From contig BMAT01002098.1 of NCBI GenBank assembly GCA_019649035.1, positions 56,905 to 80,132 on the forward strand: a DNA stretch of 23,228 nt. The letters run 5' to 3'. The notes beneath the pieces were generated by a model. It was given only the letters and a program-made list of their open reading frames with translations, made no database searches and was not told the DNA's origin. Shown here in pieces: positions 8,800-19,239 of this stretch; the first letter of the stretch is position 1, and each line of letters starts with the position of its first letter. The translations under genes were made by a program, and so were the position numbers. This stretch comes from Elysia marginata (taxonomy: Eukaryota > Mollusca > Gastropoda > Plakobranchidae).

Positions 8800-10040
8800 A
8801 GAACATGTTGCTGCATCATATAAGTTTATTTATAAATTCACCTTGATGGTAAACCTATTTTCCCTAAAAAATTGTTATTTGCCAAGAACTACCAGACAAA
8901 TCTGTGATCTATGTGCACTAACATTTAAGAAGCACCAGAAATACATTTTGCTCGTCCTCAATAGCACGAACGTTCAAAATTTTACAAAACTTATCTCTAA
9001 AATCAACCAAAGCATGACAGCTGTAGTAATTTGTTTATTATAAATTTATTTTCTTAATGTTTTTCGTAATGACGGAGCTGTTATTTTACGCCCTTTTGAA
9101 TTGTTTGTCTTAATTATCTTATTGACATGTCAATCTGTTACTGTTAGCACTTAATAGTCGCGATATAGAGTTTTTTAAAATAGTTTTTTATGCAATTGGT
9201 CATTGGTAACATTAAAAGATTGTGAAAAGATATCTTTGGATTTTTAAAAATCGATGTAACGTTAGAGGACATTGTGGGCGTATTATGTTACGGAAAATAT
9301 CACATTAGCAATAATACTCTTGCGTCGCAAATAGATATATAATTTGCAAGGTTTCACTAGTGAGTCATATCACAAGTAATACGCGTTTTCTTCAAACGTC
9401 ATGAGTACATAATTTGTAAGGTCTTGCTTGTTGGCCACATTCAATAGAGAGATTTCGCAGCGTACGTTGCGTTATGTAAGATCTTTGTGGGATTCTCACC
9501 GCTTGACCTGCAGCTACGCTGTTATGCAATCGTCGCGGTGCGTAAAAGAGGGTTTAGGAAACCTTATTAATACCACAATTAATGCAAGTGTTTTTCATAG
9601 GTCGGACATCGGCATACAATTTGCATGGCCTAAGTAATGGGCCAAATAAAAATACTCTAACGTTGAGGAGAAACAGCAAAAAAAAACAAAAAAAACAACC
9701 GCTCACCATTTTGTTTAGCCTTACTGTATGTAGCAGTCAGGTAACAAATACAATAATGTTTTTTGGTGCAAGTGGTCCTGGGTAAAATTTTGAGAGCATT
9801 GCAAACACAGATTCGGACTCTCAAAAACTCAATGCAAGTTATAAAGAAGGTATTAATTCTTCCCAAGAATCATAGGCAAGTTACAATAAATTCAATATCC
9901 AGCCATGAAAAGTATTATACTTTAGTAGTAAGTTTGTTTGATGTTTGTAAAAAACTGAGCTTACGAGCTATAATGCAAATCTGTAAAAATCGAGTTGAAA
10001 TAGATAGACTATTGTTTCGCTTTTATAACTTTAGTAATCC
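8800..10040. other. Unassigned AT-rich sequence
   Basis: Small reading frames occur (8774-9043, 9763-10050 and others), but none shows a domain or consistent splice sites. A short phrase, ataatttg(c/t)aaggt, appears near 9340 and 9411 and a looser version near 9472, suggesting a weak local duplication. Confidence 0.6.
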
Positions 10041-10044
10041 CACA

Positions 10045-10215
10045 ACCTGAGTGGTGATCCTGTCATATCACGTGTAGGCCGTACTGAGGCTGAGTATTGT
10101 TGATTTAACGGCTGTGGGCCACTGTTTTCTTTCACGTGGTGACGCACTCATGTTAATGAGTGTAAGTAATATGCAGGCGTATCTCTTTTCCAATGTCTCC
10201 GGCCCAGAAACCGTT
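10045..10215 (+). repeat. Dispersed repeat, copy 1 (unnamed family)
   Basis: This segment shares an ordered set of matching blocks with 22132-22280 on the same strand: gagta, ggctgtgNgcc (10110), a ctttc block, tgacg (10140), gtaatat (10166) and cagaaaccg (10205). Distances between the early blocks agree to within 2 bp; copy 2 lacks about 23 bp before the last block. No tRNA-like head or coding frame is visible, so the element type is unknown. Confidence 0.6.
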
Positions 10216-10269
10216 GTTGACTTTCACACGGAATACGCGTCATAGGAAAGGACAAAGACGTCTTGCTTA

Positions 10270-11515
10270 TTGATGTTGATTTGAAACATTGGGTATCTTT
10301 TATGATCGGGCTTTATTGCACCCCCCCACAAAGAAAAAACTTTTCCATGCCCAAAATGTTTTAATTTTCCAAACGGCATATACCAAGACAAATAAGGATA
10401 TTAAGATACTTTTCCCTGTCTTAATTATAATTGGAACAAAAATAACAAACAATTCAGATTCAGAAATGCCTCGAACCTTAGTATAATTATCCTCAACAAG
10501 CCGCACTGAAAGTTCAACCTTTAGAATGTTTTAGGAACATTTAGAAACTTAAGACCGTAATAAGTATTTTACTTTCCTTTAAAGCAAGAAGTATTTTAGG
10601 ATGCAGTAGGGCTTGTTTTTATAGCACATTGGATATTTTTGTTATTAAAACATTCATGCTTGACTGAAGTGAGAAATGTTTTGAAAAGGAGATAACTATA
10701 ATGTTTAAGAAAAAGAAAAGGAGCAAATATTTTTGTAGCCATAACATGTTAACAAGGAAAAAATCTAAGAAAAATGAAATGGAAAAGCATACATTTTGGA
10801 ATGTACCTCACTGTACCAGTTTTGCCTTTTTAAATTTAGAAATTGGTTTAAAAACAGAAAGATATGTTTATCTCAATCTTCTATACAATTCCTAATTATG
10901 ATCATGACTTTGTTATCTTATGAATGAGGGATAAAGAAAATGATGCTCTTAATAGTTTTTTTTCGAATAAATACAGGGAAAAATAATTTAAAAAAAACGA
11001 TTCAATAGTGCGTACACGATATAGACTAGTAGTGAAAGGTACCTGGTGTCAGCAAAGGCTCTCAGCTCAAAGATCTTTATCTGTTCATCTAAATTAAGAA
11101 GAGATGTAATTTTTATGAGCGGGAATTCTGAATTTACGATAAAAAAAAGTCACGGATACACTCATCATTTTATATTAGTCGTGGAAATATATTTTTATAA
11201 AAGTTACAGCTAGGCAAAATATGAACACATAGGTATACAGTTTATGTTGAAAACGAAACAAAACTGTGTCGTTTTAAAACAAAAGCATTATGTATTGCTC
11301 AGAAGGTACACGTTTTTTTAGATAGAATTGCTAAGAAAATGTTTAACAAAAGAATTCATTGGAATATTTATGGCAGTAATATCTGTAAAACGTGGAAATA
11401 TGCTACAATTATATTGATTCTACTCCTTGTAAAGAATAAAGATTATGTATACGACAACGGCTTCAATTGGCATGCCTGTATAAGTTATACGTCAAACATA
11501 ACACCGACACTAACA
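10270..11515. other. Unassigned AT-rich sequence
   Basis: Only short reading frames of biased composition. A 7-bp C run lies near 10321-10327. No gene, RNA or transposon recognised. Confidence 0.65.
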
Positions 11516-11521
11516 TTCTAA

Positions 11522-11707
11522 CCCTAAGGGCAGTACCATACTGGCGTTGGGACCTACACTCAGACCGTGAGATCTACTCATGGTGGGGGTTTTGGCCTAT
11601 GCTGTTTCGATCTAGACCTACCTACGTAGCATAGGCCCAAGTTCCTCTCAAACCGTCGGGTCCGGTCTAACAGTCGGGCCCGACACTGGTATGGTTCTAC
11701 CCTAAGG
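11522..11707. mobile_element. 186-bp fold-back (MITE-like) element
   Basis: Two arms of about 80 bp (11522-11603 and 11628-11707) are imperfect inverted repeats. Blocks that pair in order are: ccctaaggg with its partner at 11700-11707, accatac with gtatggt, gttgggacc with a matching cgggcccgac, agaccg with cggtct, and a perfect inner 10-bp stem ggcctatgct / agcataggcc around a 24-nt loop. It is far more GC-rich than its AT-rich flanks, so it looks inserted. The phrase ttcta(a)ccctaagg occurs directly at both outer edges, which may be a target duplication or part of the palindromic ends. It has no coding capacity. A structured RNA gene is the alternative, but nothing supports transcription. 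Confidence 0.65.
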
Positions 11708-13120
11708 CGACAAAAATTTTGGCAATACAGCCTTGATTAATTTTACATTTAATAACGAAATCCTTCGATCGCCTAAATTTATTTAAAAAAATAAAATGGC
11801 CAATTTTTGCGTGATTTTGCTCTTAATCGTACGACTTTGCCAGAAGCATCTGTCAAGAAACTGATCTATAATTACAGCTGAGATAACGTGTTCAGCATTA
11901 TGGAATCTTTCCCAGCAGATATGTTTTTAGATTGATAGCTACCAAGTATTGATAAACACACTTTACATTTCCCCAAATCCATATATATCTGCCTTCACTT
12001 TTTCTCAATGTTCCACCTCTTGACTTTTCGTCATAAGACAGCTGTGGTTTAATATCATGTTAAACCTGTTTTAATGTTTTTTTTGTGTCAATTTTTGAGG
12101 TCTTTTTCGTGCAAGATATGCCAGGTAACTAAAAGAAAAGTAAACAAAAACTATAACTTTCTCATATAATATTTTTTCCAATTTTCTAAAAATATATATT
12201 ATTCTCCACAAAACGTTTGAAAAGCATATCTCTGGCTTAGAGACATCCCCAAGGCGTTTTGATTCAAAGCAAGTCAAGTAGGATTATTTCAAATCAGTTT
12301 TTTTTATTTGAATGGCTAACTCAAACCTAGGTCAGGCTACATGTGCCTATTTTTCCTTAGCCTCTTAATGTTGATTTCATTTTTTATACGCTGTTTTCTG
12401 GCTACTTGATATCACGGTAAAAGATAAAACAAGTTCCATATAACTGAAGAATCCACGGGAAAAACAACATTAGTCACATAAAAAAAATTCAGTATATTGT
12501 AACTTCATGGACAGATTTTGTATACCAAGGTCATTTTGTGACTATTGCCGTTTTTCCAGTGGAGTCTTCAATGTACTAATTGTTTCCTGTGCATTTTCTC
12601 TTGTATTTTCGTATGTTGTGAGTGTAAAAAATCTATGAGTTTTCCAGGTAAATTGGCTTCATGGAATCAATAATAAAAGTACATAAACTATATAGTACTG
12701 GTTTATGTTAATTGTAACATTTTTATAGTTCACTTTATTGATCATAATACTCAAATACAATTTGTTGATTCTAATAGTAATACTTGGAATCCACAAATTC
12801 ATCGTAAAGTCTTAAAATCTTTGATACTTCTTGTAATGACTTAACACTACTGCAATGCCCCATAGAATTGAATGTAATATTTTAACTCTATGGTGATGGT
12901 CGAAATGAAAGATGTTGATGGTAAACCTTTAAATCCATGATCTTGATCGTATCGTTCCGAGTATCTGATGTTGGTCGTAATGGTTGAACATTAGGGAGTT
13001 AAAACCAATACTACAAAAGCAATATATCTCTATTATAAATACTAGTTATGGCAGCCCTTGCTTCGCATCGGTAATTGATTGGGTACATGCAGTTGATTAC
13101 ACTGACTTTATTGCTATCAC
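11708..13120. other. Unassigned AT-rich sequence
   Basis: No gene or transposon recognised. A 34-bp imperfect palindrome (12860-12893; outer stem ccataga / tctatgg) is present. Short minus- and plus-strand frames here have no supporting signals. Confidence 0.65.
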
Positions 13121-13122
13121 AG

Positions 13123-13640
13123 CGTTAAAAACTTCCGTCAGGTTCTACATTTCTAGATTCTGGAATATTACTTTTTAAAAGAAATTAAAGTACCAATATT
13201 CAGTTTTAGAACAAGCCTATATTTGGCTCTAGATCTAGATCTCTAGATATCTAGATGTGGATTCTAGATATTTAAATGTACTTTTCAGTGGAATAGAATC
13301 TAGAACTTACCTTTAGGGTTAAGACTTAGATCTAGAATATCAAGGTCTAGAAGCTCAAGATAGGGTAAAAATAGTGTAATCAAACCGTTAAAACTTTCCG
13401 TCAGGTTCTACATTTCTAGATTCTGGAATATTATTTTTGAAATGAAGTTTAATTATTTAACGCCAAGATTGAGGTCTAGATTAGACCTAGATCTAGCTCT
13501 AGATCTAGTATATCTAAATGAGACTTCTAGATATTTCAGTGTAACTTCTTCTGTCATAGAACTTATCGTCATGATTTCGATTTAAATCTAGAGTATTGGT
13601 ATAGATCTATCTAAAAATCAAGATTTAGAGGCTCAAGATC
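13123..13640. repeat. Two diverged tandem units of about 263 bp, rich in CTAGAT
   Basis: Unit 1 (13123-13385) and unit 2 (13386 to about 13640) both start with cgttaaaa followed by about 55 nearly identical bases that include tttctagattctggaata. They continue in parallel: a block of overlapping tctagatct words, a tagatattt, a tagaactta, and end with a similar ctagaagctcaagat / ttagaggctcaagat. The first 60 bp are the best preserved. Similar tctagatctagatct words recur singly near 14210-14230 and 20400-20490, so the motif also belongs to a dispersed family. Confidence 0.8.
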
Positions 13641-13894
13641 TCAAGACCATTGTCGCAGCATAAAGTGCTCGGCTGATAAGTAAAGACAGTGTTCTCACTG
13701 TGTGCTATGTTCCCCAATGTAGCACTCAGATCTAAATTAACATGGTAAAAGAATGGTTTTGGTAGCTTCTCTGTTGCGTCTTCTAACGTTATTTTCTCAG
13801 TTTGTATTTGATTTTGAATTCGACGATTTTTTAGCTGCACATGAACTTCGTCTCTATCGAGGCATGATGACATTGATAAAGACACAATGTTCAC
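13625..13894 (-). other. Reading frame of unknown origin, weak candidate
   Basis: An 89-codon minus-strand frame (open a little further upstream, to a TGA near 13924) with mixed, protein-like composition; for example RDEVHVQLKNRR and EKLPKPFFYHVNLDL. It ends inside the second CTAGAT unit. No family recognised. A donor-like gtgagaa lies inside it near 13700. A frame this long is expected a few times by chance in a window of this size and composition, so this is only a candidate. Confidence 0.2.
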
Positions 13895-13929
13895 ATAATG
13901 GAGAACAGCATTAATTTTTCAGTTTTTTT

Positions 13930-14870
13930 TATTGTCTACCTTGAAATGCCTAGAATTGGAAAAAAATTATGTTAAAAATAGAGTGTAGGCCTCGGTCAAC
14001 TTTACTTTTACATGAGGCATCGAGCACGTTCTCTTCAAGTCCAAACTGAGAACTGGAAAGTGTTATCATAATTTTACTCTGCAGAAAGGAAAACAATTAA
14101 ATAAAGGAAATTCACTGAGTAACCTACTATACCATTTCATTTTCACAGAGTTTAAGATTAGAGAGAAGTGAAAAGGCTATATGTAAAGCTAGAGAAAGAC
14201 CAAGCCTAGAGTCTAGATCTAGATCTAAACGCATCTAAATTTCGTGATGCTTTGATTTCTACTTCTTCGAAACTGTTGCAATGAAATTAGGCCTATAGAT
14301 GTTATTCCAGAAGAGGCAAAGCACTCTAATATTCACATCAAATCAAGAACTATCTTTTTTACTTCGCACTACACTTGAAAACTCTGAGACTGAACATCTT
14401 TGTGGCTGGTTCGTTTTGTTTTGATTGGCTTTCGCTTTCGATCTAAAAACGGGACATCAACTGTTTATATAGATGTATGTGGCGAAATAAATCAAAATTG
14501 TGTTATGAAGACGTCGTAGAGAAAGTTACAAAGTTTATTTCTTACGCGCGCTCCCGCACATTTAAATAATTTTTTTTTATTATTGAAAACCGCATGTGAA
14601 TCTATACAGTCGTCCAAAAGCCTTTTACAAGACAATGAAACGGCTACTGAAATAGATTGAAGAGCGCTTATACTCTAAGCAATAACAATTACGTGTAGTT
14701 TGTAACTTATGTTTTGTCGCAAGTGGTATTTGATTTTTAAAAATTGGTTTTGTTTTAACTTTGTTTAGAAAAAGCTACAATTATTTTATATGCTTTTTCA
14801 AAATAATGCACCTGTGCTTTCTTCTTTTTCTCTTAAGATCTCGACTGTTTTGAATTTTTAAAAAATACAG
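13930..14870. other. Unassigned sequence with one CTAGAT-rich spot
   Basis: Holds tctagatctagatct at about 14212-14226, related to the tandem units at 13123-13640. No gene or transposon recognised otherwise. Confidence 0.6.
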
Positions 14871-16019
14871 AATTAAAAAAAACTTTATTAATCCTTATAG
14901 AAATTACATTGACTGCCCATGCACTGTAAAAAAAACAACAACAAAAATTTGTAAAACGATAAATTACAAGCAAAATCGAGATATAAAAAAGAAAAGGTAA
15001 GAGTTTAATACAATTTAGATACTGCTTATTTAGTTACATAAAATGCATAATTATAATAATTATAACACGCAAATACATCATACAGAAGTAGGCTAGTATT
15101 CATTTTAATCTCATGGCTAGTATTAATTAAATCACTTTTACAGAAATTCAGTATCACAAAAAAGTATAGAAATAATGCAAGCATCTCTGCAAATATCTAG
15201 AGGGAAAGTCAATTTTTTTTCAAGTTTTCATTCAATAGCTTTACAGATCTTAGTAAAAAAAACCGCTGTAACTGTTGGTTTCGACCACTGTTATCTTGAA
15301 TCGTCCGTTGCGTCAACTGAGTCGACTGTCGTCTTCCTTAAAGAGGGTGTGGGTGTCTTGTCTTTAAGTATTTTTTTTGTCTTTTTGGAAGTCCGCCCTT
15401 TGTAAAGGGCCTCAAAATTCAGTTGTTTCACTCCCACCCCGTCCGCTTTTTCAATTATTTTATTTAGTTTGTCTTTGTCATTACCGTACGACTGATATTG
15501 CTTACCCAGCTTTGGATTAAAGCACTGGTCAAGAATGAAGATTAAAAGACTTGCAATAATTTTTCATAGACATTAAAAGATCTGAGTTTTCTCGGGCAGT
15601 AGATACAAGGTTTAAGTTTTGTCATTACATTAACGGCATCCTTATTAAAAGACAGCTTGTTGTCAATTACTACTCCGAGGTATTTCATCACAATTTCCTT
15701 TAGACATTTTTTGTTCTTACAAAAGTCGATTACGATTTCTTTTGTATTTTCAACATTTAATATTAATAATTATAATTACATCATCTGGAGAAGGATTCTA
15801 TTTCAATCATGTTATCATATTTTTGGCCGTTTTTAACAGCTCCAGAAAGAATTTTGTGGTCTGCATATTTATCAATAATGCAGTCACTGTGTGTTGACCT
15901 GCAGCCCGATGTGTACATTGAAAAAAGAAAAGGTGAGAAGACTGCCCCGAGGAGCTCCCGTGTCAGTAGAAACTGTGTTTGAACTCAAAGTAGAACTCAG
16001 TTTTACGCATTGTGATCTG

Positions 16020-16027
16020 GCTGTCAG
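16020..16027. other. Target-site duplication, left copy (gctgtcag)
   Basis: Eight bases identical to 16282-16289, flanking the MITE. They belong to the interrupted LINE, whose reading frame resumes when the MITE and one copy are removed. An 8-bp duplication is the hAT-superfamily norm. Confidence 0.85.
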
Positions 16028-16281
16028 CAAAGAGTTTAGAGAGCAAGAGAGCCTAGCGACGCTGGCTAAGCGTATACGAATGGCTGCATAGCAATAGAAA
16101 TAGAGCCGTTGAATGCAAAACATAATAGCAGCAAGTACAAACACACATACTACTACAGCCTACACTAAACCACTAGGCGTATGCTTTGTTTACCGGCTCT
16201 ATTCGCATACGCTTTTGTTGGCACTGTTGTCAAAGAGCGTGAGGCTCAGTTCCCCCTCTTGCTCGCTATTCAATTCTCTTT
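16028..16281. mobile_element. 254-bp MITE, hAT-like, nested in the LINE
   Basis: The element starts caaagag and ends ctcttt(g), and is flanked by gctgtcag on both sides. Beyond the ends the arms share further inverted blocks: gcaagag with ctcttgc, agcgtatacgaat (16069-16081) with attcgcatacgct (16201-16213), and atagagccg (16100-16108) with cggctctat. A related gcgtatgc lies at 16178-16185. Such subterminal motif arrays are where hAT transposases usually bind. It has no coding capacity, so it would have moved by a transposase encoded elsewhere. The shared C at the border leaves a one-base doubt: 8-bp duplication, or 7-bp duplication with perfect caaagag/ctctttg ends. The hAT assignment is inferred from duplication length and structure. 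Confidence 0.85.
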
Positions 16282-16289
16282 GCTGTCAG
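16282..16289. other. Target-site duplication, right copy (gctgtcag)
   Basis: Identical to 16020-16027. To its right the LINE continues with codons for the minus-strand peptide ILEYLTA. Confidence 0.85.
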
Positions 16290-16436
16290 ATACTCAAGTA
16301 TCCAGAGAACAATTGAAGGGGCTACAGTATAGGTGACTAGCTTGTCACATAGTATAGTTGGTTGTATTGTGTTGAAAAAAATCGTAAAAAAAACAAGTCT
16401 AATGGATGTACCGGGTTTTCAAGGTATATTATTTAG

Positions 16437-16586
16437 GATAATTATGTAACATGGCATCATTCACATGTTTATTACATCGGTACGCAAATTAAAGAGGATC
16501 CATATCTTAATGAAGGATATGATTTAGATATAGCAGAAGAAAATTTTCAAACACTTTCAGGACACATGATGTTAGAGCCACAGGAC
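16437..16586 (+). CDS. Candidate internal exon of an unidentified host gene
   Basis: After an acceptor-like tttag (an in-frame TAG ends there, so the frame cannot extend left) exactly 50 codons stay open to a strong donor, GAC|GTAAGT, at 16587. The peptide has a natural composition, including WHHSHVYYIG, IKEDPYLNEGYDL and FQTLSGHMMLEPQ, quite unlike the low-complexity frames nearby. If both splice sites are right the exon is 150 bp and symmetric (phase 0 on both sides). The polypyrimidine tract before the acceptor is only fair. I do not recognise the family. It lies just outside the 5' side of the minus-strand LINE but is on the opposite strand and does not read as LINE. The same frame runs on past the donor without a stop for some distance, so a readthrough frame is the alternative. 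Confidence 0.45.
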
Positions 16587-16589
16587 GTA

Positions 16590-18110
16590 AGTCATTCACA
16601 CACACTGAGTTATGTTTTAGGAACTCGAACGATGCTGGGTGTTTTCCAAACACGGAGAATTTCGCAAGTTTCCAAAGACAAATTAAAAAGTTTAAGTGTG
16701 TTAAACCTCTTTGTCTGCAGCTGTCTGTTTTTCTTCATCTGTTTCTATCACTCTCTGTAACCCTCTTTTCTATCTTGCTCCCCCCATCTCCATTATTATC
16801 TCTCTGTCTTTCCTCCTCATTCTTTCTTTCTTTAGGTGCATGTAGAAAATTACCCTGGTTAAACATCTTTCCACATTTTTCATGAATATAAATCCCAACT
16901 GATCCACTACTTGAACAATTAACTGTTTTTTCCCGCAAAGTATGATTTAAACTTAGTTCAAATTCGCATCGTCATATTTTCATGCCAGTACAAAGCTAGC
17001 AAGCCAAGCAAACGCTCAGATGATGCTTTTTCAATATAAGTTTTTTTTTTTGTTTTAAGCGATATTTCTTTGTCTGTAAGAGCCAGCAGCATATGAAAGA
17101 GCAATAAACCTCTTGCATTCTAGAACCCCCTCCACTAAACTTCTTGTTTCAAGTTTTGCATCTGCATGCAGAAAAGTGCATGTTTACCTATCTCTGCAAT
17201 GTGCAATGCGCCTGAGCGATGCGATATGCACATCAAATTTTCTCCTCCAACCCACTCCTTTATCAGATGGGTTGCCGAGTGTTATCTCTCTCGCCTTGCA
17301 ACCTAATGTCTACGTGCGGCAAGCAGCAGCGTTTGGATAAGTGCTTGTGTGAGTGGGTCGAGGAAGTTTCTATCTCAGGCTTTGTCGATGGAGGTATCGA
17401 ATCGTGGAAATAACGTTCTGTTTTTGACTTGCGCTAAAATTGATTGTGTGTGGCTGGCTAGATCAAGTTATCTTTGTTTACCGAGCTTTCATTCTTTTCA
17501 TTATTTTCCTTTTTCTCCATTTCTACTCGCTTTTTCATATCAGCTTACATATTATTTCTGTCTGTATACCTTGTTCTCAAATTTATAACTTCTCTCTCAT
17601 CCTTATCATCAATCTTACATTTTCCCGTAGTGACTAAGTACTCATGTCTGACAGTGTGTACACAGGTCTTCTCTACTTTCATACCCTTTTTTCCTTTCTT
17701 TCTTTTTGGCTAAATTTTTTTTGTTCATAATAGTACTAGCTCTACCTTTTCTGTGTAAGAAGTGTTTTTGCTTCTAAATATGACTTCGAATTCAACATTG
17801 GAACTACAGGCTACTCATCGAGAGGGGTTTTGAGTATCCGTTCCAACATTGAGGTGTTTTGGTCCTTAGGCAACTGAGCTGGGCCAGGTGTTAAACTTTT
17901 GTTTCATATTTTGCTTATTCACTCAGACCCACAAAGATGAATAAAAAAAAAGAAATATAAGAACAAAGCTCTATTGGAGACTAACTAAGTTTTTGGTGCA
18001 TAGTAAAATGAATATATTGACTGTATATTGATTGAAAAAAAGGAAGAAAGGTGCTCTTATTATGAACAAAAAGTGGTAAGTAGAGAACAACTTTTTTAAA
18101 CTTAACAATA
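16590..18110. other. Unassigned sequence, several pyrimidine-rich tracts
   Basis: Overlapping plus-strand frames at 17349-17713 come from a TTC/TTT-rich tract and encode Phe/Leu/Ser-rich peptides; I do not call them genes. A frame from a possible acceptor near 17270 (tttatcag|atggg) has no recognisable product. An inverted repeat lies at 17792-17852. No transposon recognised. Confidence 0.55.
17792..17852. repeat. Short inverted repeat (hairpin)
   Basis: Arms tcaacattggaac (17792-17804) and gttccaacattga (17840-17852) pair with one mismatch; an inner actca / tgagt pair extends the stem. The function is unknown; it may be a decayed fold-back element. Confidence 0.55.
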
Positions 18111-18117
18111 GTTTGGA

Positions 18118-18720
18118 GGATTTGTACACCTTATTTTGATGAAGTAGAGAGGTTCGTCGGCTGGTGTGAAAACAATTTTCTTAAGGTGAATGTAACAAAA
18201 ACAAAAGAGCTTATTGCACATTTCAGAAGAAAATGTTCCGAAATTGCAAATTAATAACCAATATAATGTTAAAATCACAAATGTTTATAAATATTTAGGA
18301 ATAGTGATAGATAACAAAATTAACAGAAAACCCCATGTGGATACATTGTACAAACGAGCAAATCAGCGTTTGTACTCTTGCGAAAGTTAATATCGTTTAA
18401 GATAAGATGCGAGCTTCTAAAAATAGTTTACACAGCCAGTATTCAAAGCATACTGACATTCGGGATAACAGATTGGGGAGAAAATATAGCTGTGCAAGAC
18501 AAGAAAAAAATGACCATGATAACGAAAAAAAAAGCAACAAATATTACGCAATGAGCTCTTTTTTATTTATGTTACTAAAAAGAGCTTGAAAATAATAGGA
18601 AACAAATCGCAACCACGGAATACTGCTTACAAAAGATCCCAAAGACCAGAGCGCTCATTTTCTGCGAAAGAAACTTCAATGAACGATGAAATGCTGTCCA
18701 TATATTTTATGTGATATTTA
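18118..18720 (+). mobile_element. Rex/Babar-like LINE remnant, plus strand
   Basis: A decayed reverse-transcriptase C-terminal half of the same broad type as the element at 14878-16400. Landmarks: DEVERFVGWC from 18138, WCENNFLKVNVTKTKEL, stop codons and a frameshift, then YLGIVIDNK (about 18290-18320), a segment like LISFKIRCELLKIVYTASI, and TFGITDWGENIAVQDKK (about 18455-18510). The region upstream of the WC motif, including YADD, is absent, so the copy is 5' truncated. The last recognisable part fades after about 18700 into AT-rich sequence that may be its 3' UTR. Not functional. Confidence 0.82.
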
Positions 18721-19239
18721 TTGTTTCCTCTATAAATGTACTTGAACTAAATTTGTCACTTGATATAATAAAATCCTTAATGCTTTATGTTTTTATACAC
18801 TGTTACTGCTTATGTACCCAATATATTTAAATTATACGCTTTCTCCTCTCTCCATATCCCTTTTTATCTACTTATTTTTCTCTTACAACATGTATATTAT
18901 TTCCTCTCTATAAATGTTATGCTTTTTTCCTTATATGTTTGTCCACAATAACCTCATAACTTATTGATTTATGCCGTGGCTTTGAAAGTTGGCGTGCTAA
19001 AAGACGAGCGAATGTAGTAGAATGATTGAGTCACAAATATCTATATATGTACATAAACTGTTTGACGAAACACGGTCCAAAAAACAATGTCCATGGAGAT
19101 TGGAAAAATAATGTTTCATATTCCTATTCAACCTTTTAAAGTAACCGGAAAAATCTCCGATTTTGTGGTTCATTCTGGGCAAGGTTGTTTAGGAAGGCAA
19201 GCTTACATTCAAAAGACTTTGAAGATAACATAAATATAT
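18721..19239. other. AT-rich sequence, possibly LINE 3' UTR in part
   Basis: No gene recognised. Pyrimidine-rich stretches near 18840-18900 and a repeated ctctataaatgt phrase (about 18729 and 18906) are the only patterns seen. Confidence 0.5.

Larger units (their letters stand above)
14878..16400 (-). mobile_element. Rex/Babar-like LINE remnant (reverse transcriptase and 3' end), split by a MITE
   Basis: Read on the minus strand from 16400 downward, this encodes a decayed reverse transcriptase in several frames. In order: FFNTIQPTILCDKLVTYTV, then ILEYLTA (up to 16290), the MITE at 16028-16281, then TARSQCVKLSSTLSSN and TDTGAPRGS. Next comes KYADH at 15856-15867, where active enzymes have YADD, so the second catalytic Asp is replaced by His. 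Then KTKEIVIDF, YLGVVIDNKLSFNK (about 15650-15690), RKLRSFNVYEKLLQVF and a frameshift. The ORF end resembles the family's SGRN...VKLLNE tail (15220-15260). The 3' UTR runs to about 14878, ending in aataaag followed by T runs. No 5' part or endonuclease was seen. The family name rests on remembered sequence patterns; mollusc elements of this kind are common. Confidence 0.85.

Noticed and set aside
12860-12893. 34-bp imperfect palindrome as a regulatory site or terminator
   Set aside because: A stem with one mismatch and one G-T pair in AT-rich DNA; no gene nearby to regulate.
17349-17713. Overlapping Phe/Leu/Ser-rich plus-strand frames that look like membrane segments
   Set aside because: Product of a T/C-rich tract; three overlapping frames all look alike, which points to composition and not to a gene.
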